From Monocercomonoides exilis (Eukaryota; Preaxostyla; Oxymonadida; Polymastigidae), in NCBI GenBank assembly GCA_001643675.2, contig LSRY02000058.1, positions 348,501-412,500 on the forward strand: a stretch of DNA of 64,000 nt. Reading direction: 5' to 3'. Made by a program: the position numbers and the translations under genes. Under the pieces are notes generated by a model. That model was not told where the DNA came from. It saw nothing but the letters and a program-made list of their open reading frames with translations, and searched no databases. Below, piece after piece: positions 27,001 to 29,799 of the stretch (the first letter of the stretch is position 1; the number at the start of each line of letters is the position of its first letter).

Positions 27001-29799
27001 CGTAGCAGCGTCGAAGGAGATTGAGTGTGAATAACCCAAAAGCAGATGCTCCGCCACGAAGACTCTTTCCAGCCAGCCATACATCATCCTCTTTGTGCTG
27101 CTGAAGATGAACTGCACCACCGCCGACTTGTCTGCCAGCGTGGTGTACAAGTCAACTGCCACCTGCGCTTTGAACGAGAGCGAAAAACGGCTGCTGCCAA
27201 AGATGAGCTTCAGTGTGTGGATGGTTGTTCGGTCTAACACCTCAATTTTCGCCTTGACCCGCTGGATTTCGCGGGAAAGCTCCTTTTCAGAGAGGAAAAG
27301 GAGCCTTTTGTGGAGGTTGACGAGTTTAGTGAAGGCAGAAATGAATCGGACGAGGATGTGGCGGAAGAGAGGGGCAGATGCCACGCGCATTTTTGAGAAC
27401 TGAGAGAGAACTTGGAGATGAGGAAGAAGCTTGTTCAGCCGGCTGACGACGGCTGAAGGTGTTGAGATGTACAGAAGATACATAGAGGCAAAGGCAGCAT
27501 CAGGGACAGAAGAGGAAGAAGAGGAAGAGGAAGAAGAAGAAGATGATGATGATGATGATGAATAACCAGAAGGAGAGGAATAATTTCCTTGTGAAATTGC
27601 AGAGGAAGGGGTGAAAGGGAATCTATCGTGAGGTGTTGGTGAAGAAGAAGTGATGGATGAAAATGACAGCAAAGATGAGACAGAAACAGAAGAAGGAACA
27701 CGAGCAAGTGTTGAAGAAGTCGAAACAGAAGAAGAAGAGGAAGATGCTGAAGAAGAAGAAGGTGTTGAAATCCAATCACCTCCTCTCATTTCGTTCTGTG
27801 TATACTCTGAAATCTGCCTTTGTGCTGTTCTGTTTGGCGTCTGGCTGCTGATCTCTTCAGACGCCTCTGATGAGAAAGAACCGAGCGAAACTGTGTCAAA
27901 ACTTTCAGTCGAAGGCGAAGGAACAAGCGAACCGCCTCCAGCTGAATAAGAAGAATGCTCATTGTCACGTGCATAGGACGCAGCAGAGAGCAAAGAATCA
28001 GTCGAACGAGAGGAAAACTGGGCAAGCGCTGCAGCCGAGGCAGAGTGGGCGAGCAATTCGAAGTTGATGCTCTTGTCGTTGCTGTGGGAGAGGAGCAGTT
28101 TTGCCTCACCGGCAGACAGGAAAGGCAGGTTGCTGAGCGGGCGAAACAGCTGGGCGCCGACATCGCTGTGCGAAATCTGCTTCAGAAGAAGCGCAAACAC
28201 AGACGCGATGTGGCTGGAGCGCTCGATCTGCGCAATGAGCTTGTCGGCAGAGAAAGGGAAGAAGTCTCCAAGCACACGGGATTGTTTCGTGTGTTGCTTG
28301 GAAGATGGAGAAGAAGAAGAAGAAGAAGAAAATGAAGAAGAAGAGGAGGAGGAGGAGGAGGAGGAGGAGGAGGAGGAGGATGACGTGGGAGTAGACAACG
28401 AACGAGAATCACTTTGAAAAGTGTTGTGGTGTTTGTTCCACAGGAAAGGGTTCAGCGACGGGTGGATGATTGGAGAAAGGACATCGACAGAGCGGCCCAT
28501 CTGTGCTCCGTCTTCGGCATTGAGCACGTCGGTGCCGCTGAACATCTCCCTTTCAAAGAGCTGCGGATCGAAGCGGGGCAGCAGCTGCAGGCTGTGGCGT
28601 GTGAGAGAGGAGGTGTAGACGCCTGAGGCGACGTAGATGGACACGTACAGCAGCGCCCGCTTGGCGCCGTCGACAGCCACGGAGGACTCGGGCGGGTCGA
28701 ACAGGCCTTTCAGACGGCCTGTGAAGAAGTATGCAAGACGTGTGCTGTTGAGGGCAGGCACGCTCCAATCGGCAAAGACGCCGTTGACGAGCTCGCTGAA
28801 GAACTCGCACAGCCGGCGCGCATCTTCCAGTCCGCGGTCTGCTTTTGCCTTGTTGAACAGCGGGACAGACGGCAATTCGCTTGGTTTTCTGTTTGCACTA
28901 TCTTGAGTGCTTGAGAGGTTGGACAGTTTAACAGAACATTTGTCATTTGGGAAAAGTGTTGAAAGAAACTGTGCAATTGGTTTCTCAAAAGAAAGAGCAT
29001 ATGTTATCAATACGTGCAGCTGATGAACGCGCATAATCCAAAATGAATAATCTTGAAAAATGTTGAGATCATCAAGTGGATTTCGAAAAGAAGAACATTT
29101 GGCAATAAGTGGAGAAATTTTTTTCAATATTTCGGAGTTTTGAAAGAGAAGCACATCTGAAAAAATATGACCTCGTTGCCTCAAATCATTTATTTGAGTT
29201 CGCTTTTGCTCAGATTGATTTGAAGCAAGAATATTCTCAAGTAGAATATTCCATGAAATCACAGTCGTTGAATAAGTCGAAAGTATCTCTCTTTCACCTA
29301 TTTTATGAGAATATTGCGTTAATAAATCGCCTGTTTGATACTCGTGCGGTAATTGTATAATGGGAATTGACATGTTACTCATACTTCTATAAAGATATAG
29401 CGAAAATGAGAAAAACTTAAATTTTGAAAATATCCGCGAGGAAGCGGAATATAAAGCAGGCTTCATGACAGAGTTGTATATGGGCAAAGTAAACGATTCT
29501 GGAAAACATTGAAGCATGTTGGTTTGGAAACTTGAACCTGTCAAAACATAAACAGATATAAATGAAGGAGGCTTAGAATGCCTTTGCCCATTTATCAGCA
29601 TCATAAAAGCGTCATCACTTTTAATTGCATTATCAATGCTTGTTATACTGCGTGAAGCTCTCAATTGATGCGGAAATATCACTAAACATGGAATATTTCC
29701 TTGTGAAAATGTTTTCAATTGGACCCTAATTTCATGAGGTAAATCTGTTGAAGAAATATGAAAAACATTTGAAACTAAAGAACTGAAATATGTTTCCAT
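1..29799 (-). CDS. Giant divergent dynein heavy chain homologue, 3' end outside window
   Basis: Starting at the ATG at 29799, with an in-frame TAA nine codons upstream (29824-29826), I found no stop in this frame in any stretch I translated down to base 1. That gives at least 9933 codons and no visible intron. Dynein landmarks occur in canonical order: linker (about residues 2860-3310), AAA1 (about 4334-4520), AAA2 P-loop GAAGSGKS (5052-5059), AAA3 (about 6055-6440), AAA4 (about 6700-6935), stalk and microtubule-binding domain (about 8150-8470), AAA5 (from 8474), AAA6 (about 9440-9540). Usual heavy chains have 4000-4700 residues; the excess is mostly Ser-, Glu- and Gln-rich insertion. AAA1, AAA3 and AAA4 lack Walker A, so this is probably not a working motor. 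The fold assignment rests on many aligned motifs and is firm. Axonemal or cytoplasmic class and function cannot be told. A pseudogene is unlikely given 29.8 kb of open frame. Confidence 0.9.
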   Translation of the reverse strand, partial: METYFSSLVSNVFHISSTDLPHEIRVQLKTFSQGNIPCLVIFPHQLRASRSITSIDNAIKSDDAFMMLINGQRHSKPPSFISVYVLTGSSFQTNMLQCFPESFTLPIYNSVMKPALYSASSRIFSKFKFFSFSLYLYRSMSNMSIPIIQLPHEYQTGDLLTQYSHKIGEREILSTYSTTVISWNILLENILASNQSEQKRTQINDLRQRGHIFSDVLLFQNSEILKKISPLIAKCSSFRNPLDDLNIFQDYSFWIMRVHQLHVLITYALSFEKPIAQFLSTLFPNDKCSVKLSNLSSTQDSANRKPSELPSVPLFNKAKADRGLEDARRLCEFFSELVNGVFADWSVPALNSTRLAYFFTGRLKGLFDPPESSVAVDGAKRALLYVSIYVASGVYTSSLTRHSLQLLPRFDPQLFEREMFSGTDVLNAEDGAQMGRSVDVLSPIIHPSLNPFLWNKHHNTFQSDSRSLSTPTSSSSSSSSSSSSSSSSSFSSSSSSSPSSKQHTKQSRVLGDFFPFSADKLIAQIERSSHIASVFALLLKQISHSDVGAQLFRPLSNLPFLSAGEAKLLLSHSNDKSINFELLAHSASAAALAQFSSRSTDSLLSAASYARDNEHSSYSAGGGSLVPSPSTESFDTVSLGSFSSEASEEISSQTPNRTAQRQISEYTQNEMRGGDWISTPSSSSASSSSSSVSTSSTLARVPSSVSVSSLLSFSSITSSSPTPHDRFPFTPSSAISQGNYSSPSGYSSSSSSSSSSSSSSSSSSVPDAAFASMYLLYISTPSAVVSRLNKLLPHLQVLSQFSKMRVASAPLFRHILVRFISAFTKLVNLHKRLLFLSEKELSREIQRVKAKIEVLDRTTIHTLKLIFGSSRFSLSFKAQVAVDLYTTLADKSAVVQFIFSSTKRMMYGWLERVFVAEHLLLGYSHSISFDAATIKTAQAPHQLMKTQMFPSSSSSSSSSSSSNSPSPVLSPSSPSSSISPPHSHSPSPSPSSSTSSSSSSPITPFSSRSGSVDRAFTTSSPKSNFHSQIAQTTNSMNSSSALHSPSSHSSHSSSSSSSPPPSSSFHSPRSLHRQLSRPNSTTHSRHSSLQTSHNTPFHHITRSSSSHKRNLSLSGIQREQALPSSSSSSQTSPISSSSVSSPASFPDGKPISIGASEIQSFLSFNTPSTSSSSSSSSSSSSHSSVLDSSTSSLLLRDFTPDTSRSAVVNMFHLRRVPPYASKVLLGRHILQQLGMDSGLRRQMQMLAMQNNKDKRAAESRAHILNVLAAQKMAVTRIKQNESAFAEEMRAIAKWIDDNFNAVPVFTIVDCRKNDSEVKKCKEANEFSSESQRMQNDRSFNSPPSASSASSASSSASSYSSPLSPHSMNFSPAASDSLQSPPFTHSMTTPADSAEAFHPSPTHKQQQTSFSSQPPLVKLDWISTLSLSVSCLPAASVLHLSDIVLNLSPSFVSFFSDLYLLARIGFVDKHKLHNLQLSGVNKRSFEITSHFPPLFSSTVASSMPEAAQQDYPVLSYLLFYRPLEKVISILTSALQERSRILSLVHPRALSMLAPHIRILEDVFAMGLKTVHWSSFLLRKYALSLLQISRQILNLVKRVSEWCVMCDSFILATARCRFITCDSSEFTESVNQFVAVQMDSISSTAQKMNSNAQTIQMLLMRIFDECVSQVNSFALSTYKENIIKNQLKLYSGQSSPDRQNMTIRTEQLQSSLSLSEFSTPHIKFSSPKEKEEAAEVDPTLAALDPFLAISTEEQRSEGKQKEQPAFVQSMLTFPGAEKEKRNAHEQIHSTDRTEKLGKEKQQTFRAFFGSLKVLEDMRKGFQSMLQSYNRLFVEAVHHSVLKSLSLLYSMLSVRHSESPLRNQSTSSYAQMPNSSSFTGSPHRLSEDEGQVLHTEGESSSCCYPCLFSRKQRVALVLNAEFTLPRFKFVPNAANILSSINTLITSIFNAVEKMPMWSATRPLSRWRAVKQTDSSGKFLQESTDNLLPMQFQERLDHFERSASVVSTDSLGNLRDLDMLTMSSEAGETSLMDDAASEKRRASEQEQDSKTAQDSTDPHLVRLNRRFSMISGETTLETLEMEGFRLAEKENASSATTLPGKTNLFAPLQYSTNNILQNDEMGADTDNPEHSEQIANDAEPEEMPPNIWNELSSSNALLKETMLVVASLPNVTEFATALNERFSMFDFLFKFNPVSVCDELSGLVRSPTHHRDLPSLHVPQLYELRFLTSGEGSDGASYSHHSSGFNGSAGLNEGTGAMSAISKQQSRRFHNSAGLLITPAMPTLSQSSSIQWMRQASSTQTTEKPSFVGSPPNSTPLSQSPPPVQLEHIAQHQISHQRHFSFSRNRQSTFASLFSDQSTTEIGFAPSTRAFSFATSAFGSPVQSASPSPFQSPGQQTPLRRSASLSVFPSLTTSRSSSASFSRQSFGHSRNGSFSFRAGGRFNHRSFSSVSSHQPVRALTHEQNIIFFLKNQQLPFAVVESRVTPDPTSPPQFVPDDQPYVCSLCEMRFVSVVSLTTHIHQAHSKMDKTELAKQFYAAEREYLLRGMKKITVWEQSLNIVLHILRSYGLSTLKSTENTRSQQMIQQQQRQQQQQFSLFGASASASQPYSLDLLSEKKIPFSFRGDAKKRKGDEISLIEFNRMGGGLSHSGGSTSSIATVSSESTTVSSTNTYTSAFVDSVSSSSTSELSNYRYSPLSTESSLPSSIMAFMQPSSSSSSTSSVSEYGPVSHDSIFRSIGAISRNVLTLDKISKGIARSGSVLIQPPPEPLIANLVTLFHPLSVSPSVVLTFASVIPELLSQLSKWRTAFADRLDAELRFRIMEIVESLTETTHSVAGSAETIDDMRRLSMAFSGFLDRRIDFQMELHDVSEEISQLVKYRPEGNEKILSLLNEATESYSALEKTHAEFLVSLETKKRQLVEYLLRNQEDFVSGLSVLVEGASSALALLNDPERDTEMQAETAQRYLDHVKEKKAKLRELNSDEVLLSMELTNPQQLNDLEEKFQYARDLFVLFNEFQKWTEQLREIPFESLRTKEEKETLDDFAYKLSILPPQELPNQTALIFLNEVESLREHLDVFLQMEPSQIKRRHWIQLGKITNSITLQTTASPTVGMVIDADLVPKKAEIMSLLLEISNEYKIGKDLARIQYVWKNRMRFAFVDHKSKLVIDEIICQRAIAESENSLVALSQLTYSNYVHPFISQLQDWYVILQPLSDQLTTLITTQQLFLLLQDLFNNEKMKEALPLEARQFAKIEEDWYRLRNRIRQSPIIIKALAKGEYVANALPQIHRNLIECKARLHPFLLKKQDICPRLFLLSEEDVIRSFSFASNISQIKPILLQLFPHIVDVASFQHPNIVAAHSAEYDSAHLNNIHIGLMRDDASEVNRHLTFQSAVNEVGSSGSEGKGFMRRDVFNGRFQQRTKSMIETDGETRMSMQFNRPQQPVDDSMNQYGDADGDDDSIEMIPRYQHDYLSGRAQDVQSITHIRNAGLTSPFTHERKKSPDSLQNEFDKLNVFHIDPPFLAMHRAVIPHSASDAKKAKLLVNHWHLLLTHQQRKRNIPSQLQYLTTFLGHGSLKNSLYVSNSMKNSRAYHSYSSLNEVNDFKRGRMMQDMNSSTMRQMERDFRRRIDNYQIEEESDNSESKSSHSLVQLPVSPQRSRSKESIREQMTSIIHENEIFQEMKSEDKEEKSAESKEIEAKENDSEDEEEEDDEDFDFGTALQKKSQQKRRKRRKGRNMRTPYGEVRSSDFPSSDFNRHSSGLIGSHSRSRSRSSHSLNSVSDSFDSSNSKLLSDDESGSTDSSDKHDQYDKWRNKKYTGNENFNDTPSKAITVYVTDVVGPLEENIPLITAVPFVPSADPVQFYRDLEASIQESIQFLLTEAVIKFDRMIYHRKVTSKRRIELLAAKKADQMETTKEKSVAKPTQKVSSVGSSQPSFSSSDTAHSRTKDFMRVPITILQRNLMDELFEIEVSSTRNRFYSRPARFSTFIRTTIAQGVFFTFLATFSYHAQRLAQAIAQLQMEEVEEEELALTSEKEKSKSMTRQNSVSDAKLKEEKLDREHERQKQKKILFQAVQQLVERVRFALRSLQTVLLEPLSALMRLKVEHAVTAIINIIDVIHQLLNENRNLTFLSMNSLTFPLFVIPKTLATANAVQSLYDHITELDGYPFSDPQHELSSLLKSINASHQKRADVIPVDSMAGLQLFVGRDSIPYGCDYLGLAASTIASWHSVYSSPHPFFTSIGDLNDRSLHFVNISEFRHSLCESITSVLPPRGSYSHGSLFQIQSSSAMIPNLMSSFSHGERRETTIQNFKNASSTNFASNVHAQMHSSSNSSVDASMNSSMRSSSIDLPKASNTMISALAAQQSAVKYPSSLFVMMKSSSPYLTYDRIKEFSVLCGHNLFVLNGSEETHPTQTLLRFIRGIAGSGTWGVIDGISQLPASIMEDLGQWIDRVLVASREGQPRCHITEDITSSVRPGFYFFATSDTASDTASLPGMIRARFRNLTLQKMHLSEALEMNLAISGYQNAVLLTRRIENVTQQFADVSTRKVDQFSTVLTTLGTLALPLLQTTMFEIILPLCTRIESEVSNPIIAYINSKDTLTDEMNTQTSSTSESTETQDSTDNDSPDYYMKVMQLIPPSKIRNLSTALKHERLHFVAESVAIVLFLAESFRVMLSEMSSLQMMNLILMNFPEMTKIIPFVSPTLGFILQVSNPEYEFVNKLTSGTGAIDAIVDGDSLFQAQGRNSSMFKELLRRYVMHEHASLVKVTPHSTLNVVGGGFAENMFIDSLTGQRSLVDPQLPLDTDRFRRFQMTLFASVAQLDPFHRYFMSSQVSAATPHSSSHEHRTERNTTHRQGNEGNAHGNFGNSANKSLSMSTSSSDLSLSSSISSTSSAQERPVSILDSFVSNITVSATDDSKPSFFSVYQPIQQKDESNKSTQNDNNSQAGAHAPFLHNKSHLSESTSQQNRRAVQSSEFLSSNQQFSSHFYQEKIFKSPFEGRFFDEVTADEYLNYFSKYEQELINNSTLAFSKILQLNKLIHHPLHPSPTREGVIPSFSPVAVVGAAGSGKSAIIASLARAQTFAGVPTKVIHINPASMTIQQLIGSFRSVSSTITQSITDNRTIKSESEQWRSGLLSSMFDTLALQSNVLLDDRIKSQRKWKSKAEKKREHHLKKLYMKSDKHHSSMTLRGAYAPQSAYSSTSSLLRNADSKTNIQILGTTPPRMSQRQLGASLSHSSSTASTSAEQTRFMPPARAQSIAALSTVSIKRSASSMKDSSYDSDRSTSSQDFPTSMLKNNKAAFSEEIFLVIDVASKSNATFDTNVNMSQIHNASALDLSSAKIHSTNTALKVWPSRLGSLLHPMSRAQSAIMSQFLTRTNEGADSFATQYSFQSAATKIVGEAMPPPLVCDPTRIGGVSNSKDDFGGTNEFLNANSFGGESNYNSSDVQNESSILKSIFDMTSSDNEHFDRNDLFETMEDYADATVPFTGEELLSQLSSSFCRSNTLILPNFHRLCLQSNVRVIIETESLDLLPQILLESVRPMFIPLSLFSLPMKTFHLVELNPLGYTGTTLFQHVYQCIITSLLVGQQRFGFAFENMKIASFLYDDVTRMAGLLTMWMVTAGEWMRVYFNSANTQAHFKQKTANQSGTQVIDTGAFPFITLAHCSPARDKMKSPQRVMNQAASADNLRYDTPANCFIDNTISLFSAQINYLIPCILPLVFSKRTQPGFASKTISSSNTSICSSAPLSPPPLSAVAAPSIEHFFSTHSRNKSSDSEIMQIPPADESANELHISSVSLSIPHFSSTPSVSSLAANSTSDTPSNSASADSVSLQSPLFYSKNIAALSSSSSIKINGPRIADPVAIENPDQMQSSMAGLPTVASLSTAAQKENYKLYQTAIDRVAYYSVLWGFGGHFASDFDFIDAFSSFMATLSNNGPPVGCADESLDFVNESSLGMKDFHSILQLLGQPTSNKGRGTAFRFFVNLCNGEWTNAAVYLMNVRKKRFKQNALPSQLIGDEQRQQPRQQSQQTTPQSSRVKSMMRQRVQAKYIPGIHNFTSKHESSAGDNIMFVHYAPQLQLLSLYASVNRPCLLCVHDPLIFSSLLDWVPATPFTAIDQSAEKHAHLLTIDCPVFECTSPLTIWRLVNKANNLIQQEQKKLNIPIKMEEGSRFRRLNYEESESRFLRRDRRNLFGDNTPKAMGSASLNLSENSSENMSDDALWMNESSRSTASSPKWSSENSSASIIQHLNSDRLLVDNRNPAKLRLQENSMHLQSALENEMSIEDGITRSATQWVFPPAAQPSPSLLPQVQNRGNLAGGEDSGTISAANFRERPRSNYTRRSSPRTPNSARRPSPLSEDSSNTRPDRIRTHTVTAQILFRLFAPVSMQCLEAIRFLTETNQVVSLSKPPKLINNHSGVQCHVVVSNVFVPMLPERFLRLFSQIDLREQQPLERYIVLQVCWQEVLEPINLKYGGMLFKEQNVGDVPLYPLSPTGSRRPLSPFSPISPLSPSSSSSAFAPPTTPRTAHKQKRRKTAQKAHDVLSPEVTRAIHRLPSLTLCLYQLIVSDPTSSTNSKLIYVKIRSLFPTLAAFPISFQHAISIIFTVASEIASNPSLHLLNELRIATLWCDICSSVIGDRLPQQEKLSLDLFIISLASNLMNADPLDVKRLTNFLYALPVKHLSDVISTFFQEKVEQALLVERNVPISSLMKLYTSIQPNFFPRNFMPWLTAQMVEIANKVKVSHTCAITHPHFLSGRYISSIAHYNGMAYYHLSLSTSASAFHQSLREIVLKTLFGEKVMVSVLLAEITGLTKIESFVTKVHNSNKLESKADDKKRKEKAPLKNLMSAFEGRIDDANVIDEQEHTRLLTIDNSGTGIQNELKAEYVSEFLYCLLQCNTSIFYLFSESELSHLLAEGKQRHFAKTKSTQWMIDQISSNLRFFFVVEHYPTGRSFIKADSEHNEIPTNPQISPVFSASSLSVSPSQRSIMQTEALSNALPVVDRIHLRKIRSHTKAVHQLSSRLHTMALNQRRLTKSSFNQGRVSPLPILPPSLKKHTNVNTYALSPLDWTKSMQFVREQREAAEKALGKDGSASQHNPLHNVGSLVPSSPYVESLRNPFLLNGTQTLVSEGGTIKERKEESENEHEAAGVTNGKGLEDSKKTSQNEGSEQNKDGKFNSHDTSKVQESLNKERGQREESSKADNEKESEEESEEEDEEDEDEDEEEEEEEEEEEDDEMGKKQFDGEAEDEDLSIDEIDEIDEVVDAESNDDLFDKSEMSDLHVVEEEADRMSVRSSIYPDSVHNSHSIIQSPSGASQSDWADGESLPDPLILDKSAFTISYPGADLFDWVCQCCMFAFLDVFPVELYVEAAQRMIMPTTMTRDETEELIRKAHSLIAPSKQLPLLSPSSLPSNASFGTIASALATIECEETVEDVLESNIDDKAIDKALASLESSAQHAALRRRITGKNMVHPLFYVLPPNPLRDEKDPLRRSSQVKLVTPSLSPPLWSDMDSLASASSVRSQVSSIFTVSSPQSFNALGNANRLLKKPALSILPPQPHFSNAVPTFTPPPPLRLVPFPIRWSPYTKIELIPLPGQRNGRFSSDFSLSDSILAETPRTPLIPGEIASLSEQQTVPITPFSSNSSVKTPTAKRTAPTFSSLSPFSLPVRMNNSKATAMPALSHSQQQQQAKQVTQSSGDTNVGSNSLIKTSSKAQSRSFPSSSSVMFSSVSPSRPRPSSAMRAKAQTVTPSSTVTSSETKDLSNDSQALSTPQRSTRKVILPSLTPTETSPSSSYVTQESLSSENVRRGSSLSPVPRSPFELNSQKKKDKLPDWARTIVTFKESQRRKESEKLRLNGGYNLRWLPPGIPPPSKLGLHSRFGYPPPSSLAQPIYGSPIGIQRTAAREDDGESDSKQDASGEEENENGKKRRRRRRARAKGMIIKGNLYWLDGNIKSKVDSKRYGGSSLRAFSSQGRGIVRPLRSARKVESGHYGASYWKREANAYVLEQFNKFALKQPSIIFTNGKFVRQKRTASQMVNNVNEATMKEEREELWIFYLHSTRSTDPNDIVTCFESPPFAISKHSVIPGPVQLLREIKRTEMERFYLCFSAMYASVRETASYFADRSKSISSVLLHASYGIPAFFISLVHSATDIYDRRVKALRFALLTLQNQISKLTQIHVHIVGQRLHIRELMSSKTGLSEILPPLMASISEISIELTGLARKVVEQQKVVNEIAAKVKAERAVVEEELMNARPALIHANESLNKVQPAHLAWLRKLPNPPVFLKRVFDMVLIVLRRKMNEVTIDPIDNQIADSYRHSIVLIQDMTFIKQLMEYPLDTLTEEQAELLEPYVSAERYREDEIEKVCGELVGIFHFIDALLAYHSVNKGTKPKFLRLQQHASEYKTELRILRSYLSDLDELQQRLSAALQAVTKLTGIRTNVTRSKIDDDDFRFDGRVSQAIELQNESKQITHTIAHWREKTLAVERAMRTCRGDSMLAAAFLAFNGFLHVDEWETMVRRWSLILEEAEIAYAKDGSYFDTSFMGMDLHELRRKSASSRESLMTPRSTSASSWKTSNMPFSYDSDSTDSSTESSPRAQRNKLVAMLQKASWKPQKRENKNNQKECASDIALDNDEFYSSDKKSKIQGFEPQQPHVSFNSSFTTLAPDVPRLSTLTFNNKTRNEEFAQGSYERRRQSFGKGSGQNEIDESEDDDSSSTNSDLSTEDEWSGDRYASDQPNSEFEEVDEDYFYQITEKKKCKKRKYSNEQDEPPSFSKLMRTSFSDSDLCGGLDILDDGTIPFLASPVKHYTHMIRPILRPIWATLNGPTQCLRHLTEGVPPDEQSLMCAAAAFRIPSTKPLVFIDPLGTALQWVTRRFRAVTPVVTTNILHNAFPEDALLAMLRGYPLLVEYTDLQLSLQREHYESLFQLLDTLAICSFSAPVQPVTFAGRELDVHPGFRLILFIQDEITFIPRYYSSLADTVLYCNCIIINWCPFRNKESAFKPNLIYHFLAPTIIPELVEKRREILSTCCALSRRLNENVKEFIDLLMQLRTNPSGNFFSVCSSVTMKATSTLNVIIAEENNLVKAEREILCLDSIAQFVMNVHEAVITCINTNNLDDLHHVSIVSIISYIYFTYSIPSNIQFFTLLLDSIRLVMDTMRRSTEKHRHLVAGALAATGELVTPQIDEKEKYEKIGDNSILWTFKQGFDQPFILSIERLGLLGKLSSDSKKHSSSSSSAAASASVYKKQLSILLRQVASQFLDRVLHSINVGYTDTSKKQADHYLSNILPLFALLRNSINEMTATFPETKERKRRERKMWKPTTFSAKRRRAQCIPKPIRKDFSLFADNEFYEKWLKVFLSTPVFHFPKECSESLLLAKVEEDFPIIKDSYIGNSIKTLDYLLRGKEHPYRNNEGDQRQTSSGGNYNYLSLGEFQLHSSNSTSLHPNSFYSSQSSPRLLESFASHPKEWIKWIVSLSPDSQPFPDRLDEHLTSFQRLLIIAYLAPHRLAYALEAFKAGMLGFVVPSIDMVDTQIAISAKTTSPNCVTFLYSAMNVSDMLSFIAFSQSDSNRRSHPQLEADSESSFPLQARRKSLDFTKNGSFNSKRIDSIMPHRFDMSASSIHREHTLLFNIPVQVIRERSLASCADMVTDISIAVSSHSERIKNSMQPDAVPCYNSNQLIFLTLPLMKQGEKPNILEALSSLNIMPIGNFSIYPVKNKTCLGSDTVNSSSDEKPIGGSYRRFVRDVDSLPPGQVLFSFPNARKDGKKGFVLASTERSYYHKAHVSPYSPLFPFAFDAFLSMPSNRPSALASPILITADPKFMSFINFYLDSEWIANAQTPSDNSHLQAQAKHTRQTETNWRLSTIASLLITHQGKDSSAESLTSTTTDGGSYLQLNSKQSSLLQKNQTQQKFLQGEFVVIQPIISKAELLHWKFFIYGIPDRTSMVSGVFPQHL
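1190..4380 (-). other. AAA5 and AAA6 modules of the giant dynein homologue
   Basis: AAA5 opens with GDSMLAAAFLAFNGF (Gly 8474), like GDCxLAAAFLSYLGPF. An acidic/basic insertion follows, then NGPTQCLRHLTEGVPPDE, PLVFIDPLGTALQWV (like RWPLMIDPQxQAxxWI) and GRELDVHPGFRLILFIQD (like GDxxIxYxxxFRxYxxTKL). AAA6 is seen in LTSFQRLLIIAYLAPHRL and CVTFLYSAMNVSDML, matching the FQRLLLLRxLRPDR and PxIFxLSxGxDPxxxL motifs. About 400 poorly conserved residues follow to the window edge; the C-terminus lies outside. Confidence 0.75.
4381..5330 (-). other. Dynein stalk coiled coil and microtubule-binding domain
   Basis: A heptad-rich strand (ELTGLARKVVEQQKVVNE and onward) leads into ARPALIHANESL (Pro 8236), the AxPALxxAxxxL motif of stalk helix CC1, then LPNPPVFLKRVFDMVLIVL, the PP-V motif entering the microtubule-binding domain. 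DMTFIKQLMEY and a FHFIDALLAYHSV segment match the domain's FLxxLxxY and WVxAIxxYxxV strands. A second coiled coil (CC2) returns to AAA5. The track-binding arm is thus better preserved than the ATP sites. Confidence 0.8.
8990..9700 (-). other. AAA4 module without P-loop
   Basis: FMPWLTAQMVEIANKV, then THPHFLSGRYISSIAHYNG (residues 6734 on) stands where GVGGSGRQSLTRLAAF lies in dyneins. AYYHLSLSTSASAFHQSLRE follows, like FQIEIxxxYxxxxFREDLK. About 190 residues later, SNLRFFFVVEHYPTGRSF (near 6930) matches the RxNLHVVLxMSPVGxxFR strand. The scaffold is kept, but the nucleotide-binding Gly-Lys is gone. Confidence 0.7.
10480..11640 (-). other. AAA3 module without P-loop
   Basis: MFVHYAPQLQLLSLYAS then RPCLLCVHDPLIFSSLL lines up with the VPTVDTVRY and PVLLxGxTGTGKT segments of AAA3; the P-loop is replaced by VHDPLIFSS (from residue 6079). 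FVPMLPERFLRLFSQIDL (Arg 6421) matches the RNxVxxRFLRHF strand at the end of AAA3. A long Ser/Asn/Arg-rich insertion separates the halves. Confidence 0.7.
13150..14660 (-). other. AAA2 module with intact P-loop
   Basis: VAVVGAAGSGKSAIIASL (P-loop Lys 5058) followed by NPASMTIQQLIG matches the AAA2 P-loop and its NPKSITMGQLYG motif. The later LPNFHRLCLQSNVRVII and the following SLDLLPQILLES match the LPNGERLxLxxNVRIMFE and ATVSR stretches. About 380 residues of Ser/Thr-rich sequence are inserted between them. In known dyneins AAA2 binds ATP structurally and does not hydrolyse it. Confidence 0.8.
16240..16800 (-). other. Degenerate AAA1 module (catalytic site lost)
   Basis: The strand and helix pattern of AAA1 is recognisable: LFVLN corresponds to the VFNC strand, RFIRGIAGSGTWGVIDGIS to the FxGLxxxGAWxCFDEFN block, and later RARFRNLT to the LFRP region. 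The P-loop GPAGTGKTE position reads KSSSPYLT (Lys 4369 onward), and Walker B DE is Asp 4423-Gly 4424. In motile dyneins this site is the main ATPase, so hydrolysis here is not expected. Confidence 0.75.
19860..21220 (-). other. Dynein linker (DHC_N2-like) region of the giant gene
   Basis: Residues of about 2860-3310 follow the heavy-chain linker: a WTEQLREIPF stretch, then RRHW (His 3084, Trp 3085; the linker's conserved RHW), a DWYVILQ stretch, a LPLEARQF stretch, and CPRLFLLSEED (Pro 3303), which matches the FPRFFFLS signature at the linker end. In ordinary dyneins AAA1 follows after one or two hundred residues; here about 880 residues of Ser/Arg/Asp/Glu-rich sequence intervene before the YGCDYLG motif (Tyr 4203). 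Confidence 0.8.
28312..28380. repeat. (GAA/GGA)n microsatellite inside the giant dynein gene
   Basis: A purine-only trinucleotide tract on the plus strand is read on the minus strand as a Ser run (TCT/TCC). Similar tracts in the same gene at 26266-26290, 26914-26950 and 27530-27560 are also read as Ser or Ser-rich sequence. Confidence 0.8.
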
